A stretch of DNA of 64,000 nt, from assembly GCF_008728195.1 (NCBI RefSeq), contig NZ_CP031598.1, positions 2,790,001 to 2,854,000 on the forward strand, written 5' to 3'. The notes under the pieces were generated by a model. The model worked only from the letters and a program-made list of their open reading frames with translations, was not told the DNA's origin and did no database searches. Shown piece by piece: positions 59,001-64,000 of the stretch. Made by a program: the position numbers and the translations under genes. The DNA is from Roseovarius indicus. GTDB taxonomy: Bacteria > Pseudomonadota > Alphaproteobacteria > Rhodobacterales > Rhodobacteraceae. The first letter of the stretch is position 1; each line of letters begins with the position of its first letter.

Positions 59001-59636
59001 ATGACCGACCTGCCAAGCGACACCACCCTGACCGAGCGCGGCTTTGCCGAGCCCGCGAAGGGCCGCATCCTGCTGATTGCCTGCGGCGCGCTGGCGCGGG
59101 AGATCCTGGCGCTGAAACGCGCCAATGGCTGGGATCACATGGTCCTGCAATGCCTGCCCGCCAAGTACCACCTCTACCCCGACAAGATCACGCAGGCCGT
59201 CGAAGAGACCGTGCGCGAGAACCGCGGTGCCTTTGACGACATCTTCGTCGTCTACGCCGATTGCGGCACCGGCGGGCTGCTACAGGCCAAATGCGCCGAG
59301 CTGGGCGTCGAGATGGTCGCGGGCCCGCATTGCTATTCCTTCTTCGAAGGCAACGACACCTTCGCCGCCCGCGACGAGATCACCGCCTTCTACCTCACCG
59401 ATTTCCTGGTGAAGCAGTTCGACGCCTTCGTGTGGAAGCCCATGGGCCTCGACCGTCACCCCGAACTGCGGGACATGATCTTCGGCAATTACACCAAGCT
59501 GGTTTATCAAGCCCAGGTTAACGACCCGGCGCTTGAAGCGAAGGCGCGCGATTGTGCCGCGCGACTCGGGCTGGACTACGAATACCGCTTCACCGGTTAC
59601 GGAGATCTTAAGACCGCGCTCGCAGCCCGGGCCTGA
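59001..59636 (+). CDS. DUF1638 protein, probable corrinoid-system partner
   Basis: A 211-residue protein with conserved cysteines in IACGALAREI, YADCGTGG and GPHCYSFF, which could bind a metal or cluster. DUF1638 genes commonly sit with corrinoid methyltransferase genes, as here after the B12-binding protein. A role in loading or reactivating the cobalamin protein is an inference. ATG 59001 (MTDLPSD) fits; no signal peptide or membrane helix is seen. Confidence 0.87.
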   Translation: MTDLPSDTTLTERGFAEPAKGRILLIACGALAREILALKRANGWDHMVLQCLPAKYHLYPDKITQAVEETVRENRGAFDDIFVVYADCGTGGLLQAKCAELGVEMVAGPHCYSFFEGNDTFAARDEITAFYLTDFLVKQFDAFVWKPMGLDRHPELRDMIFGNYTKLVYQAQVNDPALEAKARDCAARLGLDYEYRFTGYGDLKTALAARA

Positions 59637-59649
59637 CCTGCCGCTTCTT

Positions 59650-59777
59650 CTTGGTCCAAGTATCCCGGGGGTGAGCGGGCTTCTCGGGAACTCTCCAGTG
59701 GAGAGGTCCGCCCGTGAACGGGCGGAGCCCAGGGAATTGGCCCGCAGGGCCAAGAGGGGCAGCGCCCCTCCCTGCGC
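59650..59777. repeat. GC-rich palindromic intergenic element
   Basis: A series of short inverted repeats (CCGCCCGTGAACGGGCGG, TTGGCCCGCAGGGCCAA, GGGGCAGCGCCCC) follows a GGTCCAAGTATCCCGGGGG lead-in. This looks like the intergenic repeat common in Rhodobacterales genomes, as I remember it; I cannot confirm copy number. No gene is present. Confidence 0.5.
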
Positions 59778-60188
59778 TCAGGCCGCCTCGGCCGCGACGC
59801 TGCGGATACGCTCCACCATTGCCCGTAGACCGTTGGAGCGTTGCGAGGACAGGTGATCGTTCAGCCCCAGCCGCGCCAGCTCGCCCTGGGCGTCGACCTT
59901 CGGCACCTCCTGCACGGGCAAGCCGTTATAGAGCGCCTTCAGCACCGCGATCAGCCCGCGCACGATCATCGCGTCGCTTTCGCCCTCGAAACTGAAGGTG
60001 TCGTTCTCGATCCGGGGGTGCAGCCAGACCTGGCTCGCGCAGCCGTCGACCTTGGTCGCCGGCACCTTCAGCGCGTCGTCGAGCGGGTCCATCGCCTTGC
60101 CCCGGTCGATCACGTAACGATAGCGGTCTTCCCAGTCTTCGAGAAACTCGAAATCCTCGACGATCTCTTCAAATGCCTCGGTGGCCAA
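59778..60188 (-). CDS. sufE: Cysteine desulfuration protein SufE
   Basis: SufE takes persulfide sulfur from SufS for Fe-S assembly. The 136-residue protein has the acceptor C50 in VDGCASQVW and the family's FEGESDAMIVRGLIAVL segment. The start is TTG (reading ATEAFEEIVEDFE after it), with AGGA upstream; no ATG fits the family length. suf genes are not adjacent, as is common. Confidence 0.92.
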   Translation of the reverse strand: MATEAFEEIVEDFEFLEDWEDRYRYVIDRGKAMDPLDDALKVPATKVDGCASQVWLHPRIENDTFSFEGESDAMIVRGLIAVLKALYNGLPVQEVPKVDAQGELARLGLNDHLSSQRSNGLRAMVERIRSVAAEAA

Positions 60189-60318
60189 GGGTCCTGTCCT
60201 TTTTCCTTTCGCCCCCAGACACCTAGGCGCGGATTTGCGGCACGTCCAGCCCCAAGGGCGCTTTTCAAGGCCCGTCATTTGCGGTAACAGGCGGAAAGCC
60301 AAGGAAAGGTTATCGCGC

Positions 60319-60906
60319 ATGCGCTTCACTGTTGTCGCCCTCATCCTTTCGACCCTGCTTCTGTCGGCCTGCGGCGGGGGCCTGCGTGACTCGCGGTTGA
60401 ACCCGGCCAACTGGTTCGGTCGCAGCACCTCTGTCGAGACCGCACCGGGCACCGTCCGCACCGCCGATGGCCGCGTGCAGGAGGTAAACCCGCTGATCGG
60501 CGAGCGCGGCCAGTCACAGCTGATCGCCGCCAACCGCCAGGTGACGACCGAGCGCAGCGGCCTCTTCGGGGGCAAGAAGGAAGAGATCTATCGCGGCACG
60601 CTGATCAGCCAGGTAACCGACCTCAACATCGAGCCCACCGCGACGGGCGCCATCGTGCGGGCCGTGGGTGTGACCACGCGCCAAGGCGCCTATGACGTGC
60701 GCCTGCTGCCGCTTTACGAGGGCGAGCCCGTCGACGGTGTGATCACCTATGAATTCCTGGCGATGCAGCCGATCAACACGCCGCAGGGCCCCGAGCACAC
60801 CCGCCGGATCCAGGCCGCGCAGCCGCTGAGTTTCGGCGAGCTCGAGGCCGTCAAGACCATCCGGGTGATCGCCAAGCGCAACACGCGGCAGAGCGCGCGG
60901 CGCTGA
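60319..60906 (+). CDS. Predicted lipoprotein, unknown function
   Basis: A 195-residue precursor with a signal and lipobox LSAC (Cys 18). The mature part (GGGLRDSRLNPANWFGRS onward) has no domain that I can name but looks conserved and soluble. AAGG lies upstream of ATG 60319. It is divergent from sufE and convergent with rnd, and a terminator follows. Confidence 0.85.
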   Translation: MRFTVVALILSTLLLSACGGGLRDSRLNPANWFGRSTSVETAPGTVRTADGRVQEVNPLIGERGQSQLIAANRQVTTERSGLFGGKKEEIYRGTLISQVTDLNIEPTATGAIVRAVGVTTRQGAYDVRLLPLYEGEPVDGVITYEFLAMQPINTPQGPEHTRRIQAAQPLSFGELEAVKTIRVIAKRNTRQSARR

Positions 60907-60943
60907 GGCGCTTCAGGACCACGAGATATCCGAGACTTGAAGA

Positions 60944-60977
60944 AACAGGGCGCAGCGATCTATCGTTGCGCCCTGTT
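60944..60977. terminator. Convergent terminator between the lipoprotein and rnd genes
   Basis: AACAGGGCGCA pairs perfectly with TGCGCCCTGTT, with further pairing inside the loop. Only modest T runs follow on either strand, so it may serve both. Confidence 0.7.
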
Positions 60978-61009
60978 CCTTTGATTGTCCGATGCGAACC
61001 CGGCTGACC

Positions 61010-62194
61010 TTAGAGGTCGACCGTCACGATCGACTTGCCCTTGGCGGCCAGCGCCACCTTGCCTTCGCACAGGCGCATCGCGTCGCGGCCGAAGACCTCG
61101 TTTCGCCAGCCCTTGAGCGCGGGCACGTCCCGCTCGCCGCCCGAGATGGCATCGAGATCCGCGGCACTGGCGATCAGTTTCGAGGCGACGCCGAATTCCT
61201 CGGTCTTGGCCTTGAGCAGCACGCGCAGCAAATCGGCCAGCGCCGGGTTCACCTGCAGCTTCTCGCGCGAGCGGTCGGGCTTGGGCACCTCGTCATTGGG
61301 CGTGTCGAGCCCGTCTTTCACCGCCGCGAGGATGCCGTCGGCGATATCGCCCTTGCGGGCCTCGCGCAGCAGGAGTCGCGAGCGCGACAGGTCGTTCAGC
61401 GAGCCCGGCTTGGTCGAGGCCAGCTCGACCAGCGCATCGTCCTTGAAGACACGGCTGCGCGGCACGTTGCGGGTCTGGGCGTAATCCTCGCGGAACCGGG
61501 CCAGTTCGCGCACGATGGCCAGAAACCGGCCCGAGGCGTTGCGGGTCTTCACCCGTTTCCACGCATCCTCGGGGCGGATGATGTAGGTTTCGGGATCCTT
61601 GAGGATCTCCATCTCCTCGGCGACCCATTTCTCGCGGCCCGTCTCGGCCAGCTTGGCGGCGAGGTATTCGTAGATGTCTCGCAGGTGCGTCACGTCGGCC
61701 ACGGCATAGGTGCGCTGGGCGTCGGTCAGCGGGCGGCGCGACCAGTCGGTGAAGCGCGAGGTCTTGTCGAGCGACTGCCGGGCGATCCGGCGCACGAGGG
61801 TCTCATAGCCCACCTGCTCGCCGAAGCCGCAGACCATGGCCGCGACCTGCGTGTCGAAGAGCGGTTCGGGGATCAGCCCGGCATCGACATGGAAGATTTC
61901 CAGGTCCTGCCGCGCGGCATGGAAGACCTTGACCACCGACGTGTCGCGGAACAGTTCATACAGCGGCTCGAGCGAGAGGTCGCCGGCAATCGGGTCGACC
62001 AGAACGGCATCGTCCGGCCCGCGCGTGGGGAGTGCCAGCTGGACGAGGCACAGTTTGGAATAGTAGCTGCGCTCGCGCAGGAACTCGGTATCGACGGTCA
62101 CGTAATCGCACTCGGCCGCGCGGGCGCAGAACGCCGCGAGATCTTCGGTCGTGGTGATGGTCGTGATCCGCGAAAGGGTTTTTTCGTTTGCCAT
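61010..62194 (-). CDS. rnd: Ribonuclease D
   Basis: A 394-residue 3'-5' exonuclease that trims tRNA precursors. The DEDDy motifs are VTVDTEF, the HAARQDLEIF region and the YAVADVTHL Exo III with a Tyr; an HRDC domain follows (about residues 215-300). The start ATG at 62194 opens MANEKTLSRITTI. It is a single gene convergent with the lipoprotein gene. Confidence 0.95.
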   Translation of the reverse strand: MANEKTLSRITTITTTEDLAAFCARAAECDYVTVDTEFLRERSYYSKLCLVQLALPTRGPDDAVLVDPIAGDLSLEPLYELFRDTSVVKVFHAARQDLEIFHVDAGLIPEPLFDTQVAAMVCGFGEQVGYETLVRRIARQSLDKTSRFTDWSRRPLTDAQRTYAVADVTHLRDIYEYLAAKLAETGREKWVAEEMEILKDPETYIIRPEDAWKRVKTRNASGRFLAIVRELARFREDYAQTRNVPRSRVFKDDALVELASTKPGSLNDLSRSRLLLREARKGDIADGILAAVKDGLDTPNDEVPKPDRSREKLQVNPALADLLRVLLKAKTEEFGVASKLIASAADLDAISGGERDVPALKGWRNEVFGRDAMRLCEGKVALAAKGKSIVTVDL

Positions 62195-62331
62195 ACTGCC
62201 TCTTCGCCCTCCGTCGGTCCGGTATATGACAGCAGATCGGCAATGAAAAGGCGATGGTTGAAATCATCTCGGGCCTGTCCGCCCCCGGCGCCTGCCGCTT
62301 TTTCGGGCAGGCTGTGAAGGGCGCCGCCGGC

Positions 62332-62934
62332 TCAGTCGCGGGTGTCGATCAACAGCGGGTCGCGGTCACCTGACGCGAAGCGGCGCAGGACGGCCGGGTA
62401 GAGGATATGTTCCTGTTTCAGCACCCGTGCGGCCAGCGTGTCGGGGGTGTCACCGGGGAGGATCGGCACCGTCGCCTGCCCCAGCAAGGGCCCGGCATCG
62501 AGGTCGGGAATGACCTCGTGCACGGTGCAGCCGGCCTCGGTATCGCCGGCGTCAAGGGCGCGGGCATGGGTGTTGAGGCCGGGATATTTCGGCAAGAGAG
62601 AGGGGTGGATATTGAGCATGCGCCCCTGCCACGGGCGGACGAAGCCTTCGGTCAGGATGCGCATGAAGCCGGCAAGGCAGAGGATCTCGGCATCAGCCTT
62701 TTCCAGTTCCGCCTGCAGCGCCGCCTCGAAGGCCGGGCGGTCGCCCTTGAAGGGGCGGTGATCGACCACGGCGGTTGGCACGCCGCGCGCCTCGGCCTTG
62801 GCAAGCCCCCCGGCCTCGGCCGAGTTCGCCAGCACGAGACAGGGTCGCGCCGGGTGGTCGCCGGTCATGCTGTCGAGCAGCGCCACCATGTTCGAGCCGC
62901 CGCCGGAAATCAGGATGGCGACGCGTTTGGTCAA
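62332..62934 (-). CDS. purN: Phosphoribosylglycinamide formyltransferase
   Basis: PurN formylates GAR with 10-formyl-THF. The 200-residue protein has the GGGSNM phosphate loop, the catalytic N-H-D set in [12 protein letters not shown] and near [12 protein letters not shown]. The start appears to be TTG overlapping the purM stop (TTGA), followed by [13 protein letters not shown]; no ATG or GTG fits. It is translationally coupled to purM. Confidence 0.94.
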   Translation of the reverse strand: MTKRVAILISGGGSNMVALLDSMTGDHPARPCLVLANSAEAGGLAKAEARGVPTAVVDHRPFKGDRPAFEAALQAELEKADAEILCLAGFMRILTEGFVRPWQGRMLNIHPSLLPKYPGLNTHARALDAGDTEAGCTVHEVIPDLDAGPLLGQATVPILPGDTPDTLAARVLKQEHILYPAVLRRFASGDRDPLLIDTRD

Positions 62935-63977
62935 AGGAGCGCGCCGGTGTAGCGGATGCCCTGCCCTTCGCTCACCTGGCCGAGCGTGTGAACGGTTTCG
63001 CCGGCCTCTTCCAGCAGCGACGTCAGCGCCCCGGCCCGGTCGGCCTCGACCACGAGGATCATGCCGATGCCGCAGTTGAAGGTCTTCAGCATCTCGGCTT
63101 CCGCCATACCGCCGGTCTCGGACAACCATTTGAAAACGCCGGGCAATTCCCATGCGTCCAGATCGATTTCGGCTCCCAGGTCGTCGGGGAGGACGCGGGG
63201 CAGGTTCTCGGTCAGACCGCCGCCGGTGATGTGGGCGAGCGCGTGGACGCCGCCCGCGCGGACCGCTTCGAGGGCCTGGCGGACATAGAGGCGCGTGGGG
63301 GCCAGAAGGGCCGCACCGAGAGTGCCGTCGGACCAGGGGCAATCGGATTCCCAGCCGAGGCCCGAGATCTCGACCAGCTTGCGCACGAGGCTGTAGCCGT
63401 TGGAATGAACGCCGCTGCTGCCGAGGCCCAGCAGCACGTCACCCGCCTGCACACCCGCCGGCAGGTCGGCGCCACGTTCCATCGCGCCCACGGCGAACCC
63501 GGCGAGGTCGAAATCGCCCGCCTCGTACATGCCCGGCATCTCGGCCGTCTCGCCGCCGATCAGGGCACAGCCCGATTGCGCGCAGCCCTCGGCGATGCCT
63601 TCGATGATCCGCGCGGCGGTTTCGGTCTCGAGCTTACCGGTGGCGAAATAATCGAGGAAAAACAGGGGCTCGGCGCCCTGGCAGACAAGGTCGTTCACGC
63701 ACATGGCGACAAGGTCGATGCCGATGGTCTCGACATTCCCGGTGTCGATGGCGATGCGCAGCTTGGTGCCGACGCCGTCGGTGGCGGCCACGAGAATGGG
63801 GTCGTCGTACCCTGCCCCCTTGAGGTCGAAAAGCGCGCCGAACCCGCCCAATCCGGCCATCACGCCGGGGCGCGCGGTGCGCTTGGCGGCGGGCTTGATC
63901 CGCTCGACGAGGGCATTGCCCGCGTCGATATCCACGCCTGCCTCGGCATAGGTGATGCCGTTCTTGCCCTTGCTCAT
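62931..63977 (-). CDS. purM: Phosphoribosylformylglycinamidine cyclo-ligase
   Basis: PurM makes AIR from FGAM with ATP. The 348-residue protein is complete: [13 protein letters not shown] near the start, DGVGTKL, the [19 protein letters not shown] metal/ATP segment, [11 protein letters not shown] and [17 protein letters not shown] lies before ATG 63977. It runs straight into purN. The other purine cluster in the window (purC-S-Q) is 9 kb away on the same strand. Confidence 0.97.
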   Translation of the reverse strand: MSKGKNGITYAEAGVDIDAGNALVERIKPAAKRTARPGVMAGLGGFGALFDLKGAGYDDPILVAATDGVGTKLRIAIDTGNVETIGIDLVAMCVNDLVCQGAEPLFFLDYFATGKLETETAARIIEGIAEGCAQSGCALIGGETAEMPGMYEAGDFDLAGFAVGAMERGADLPAGVQAGDVLLGLGSSGVHSNGYSLVRKLVEISGLGWESDCPWSDGTLGAALLAPTRLYVRQALEAVRAGGVHALAHITGGGLTENLPRVLPDDLGAEIDLDAWELPGVFKWLSETGGMAEAEMLKTFNCGIGMILVVEADRAGALTSLLEEAGETVHTLGQVSEGQGIRYTGALL

Positions 63978-64000
63978 CGTCAGACCTCTCGCCGCTTGGT

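Overview
The window is GC-rich chromosome from an alphaproteobacterium of the Rhodobacterales, most likely the Roseobacter group. The evidence is gene content and order: adjacent sciP and ctrA, lpxI followed by lpxB, a PstC/PstA pair with long N-terminal extensions, the alphaproteobacterial F-ATPase inhibitor zeta, a corrinoid protein next to a DUF1638 protein and near a homocysteine methyltransferase, and LexA boxes of the alphaproteobacterial GTTC-N7-GTTC type. I see no rRNA, tRNA, insertion sequence, phage or CRISPR array. Nearly all of it looks like vertically inherited core genome. The one clear exception is an AT-rich islet at about 27.5-28.4 kb.

Layout. 1-7.9 kb: lipid A synthesis (lpxI end, lpxB), an ornithine cyclodeaminase-family gene, a lipoprotein, mnmA, the cell-cycle regulators sciP and ctrA, and ligA. 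7.9-13.5 kb: recG, a 40-residue membrane peptide preceded by two LexA boxes, a NifU-like scaffold, hisI, an enolase-superfamily enzyme and a PAS protein. 13.6-23.3 kb: a full CtrA-type site before yicC, then gmk, a gamma-class carbonic anhydrase and a complete phosphate regulon (phoR-pstSCAB-phoU-phoB) with a triple Pho box. 23.3-29.6 kb: hairpin repeats, a LysR regulator divergent from glutaryl-CoA dehydrogenase, a MATE exporter, the AT-rich islet, aroQ and a LuxR-type regulator. 30-39 kb: rpsB-tsf, a cupin, psuK-psuG, DUF502, patatin, 3-hydroxybutyrate dehydrogenase, ppk2 and a candidate small RNA. 39.2-48.5 kb: an oligopeptide-binding protein, an entericidin-like lipoprotein, arsC, a P450-hydrolase pair, ccdA, tusA and rne. 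49-64 kb: a DctB/DctD-like two-component system, purQ-purS-purC, atpase zeta, split methionine synthase parts, a LysR/DUF4242 pair, a radical SAM protein, sufE, rnd and purN-purM.

How the genes fit together. PhoR, PhoB, PhoU and the Pst transporter sense and import phosphate, and PPK2 stores or mobilises it. CtrA and SciP form a cell-cycle or lifestyle circuit, and the PAS/yicC intergenic site is probably one of its targets. The homocysteine methyltransferase and corrinoid protein are likely two pieces of a methionine synthase whose methyl-folate and reactivation parts lie elsewhere. Patatin and 3-hydroxybutyrate dehydrogenase suggest polyhydroxybutyrate turnover.

Most interesting leads: (1) the doubly LexA-boxed 40-residue membrane peptide after recG, which resembles an SOS division inhibitor in size, topology and regulation; (2) two separate arrays of exactly four ACCGAC motifs with an 11-bp period; (3) a roughly 75-nt candidate small RNA with its own promoter and terminator; (4) a DctD-like activator that has lost the sigma-54 contact loop; (5) 9-10 bp palindromes with 3-nt loops repeated behind two unrelated genes.
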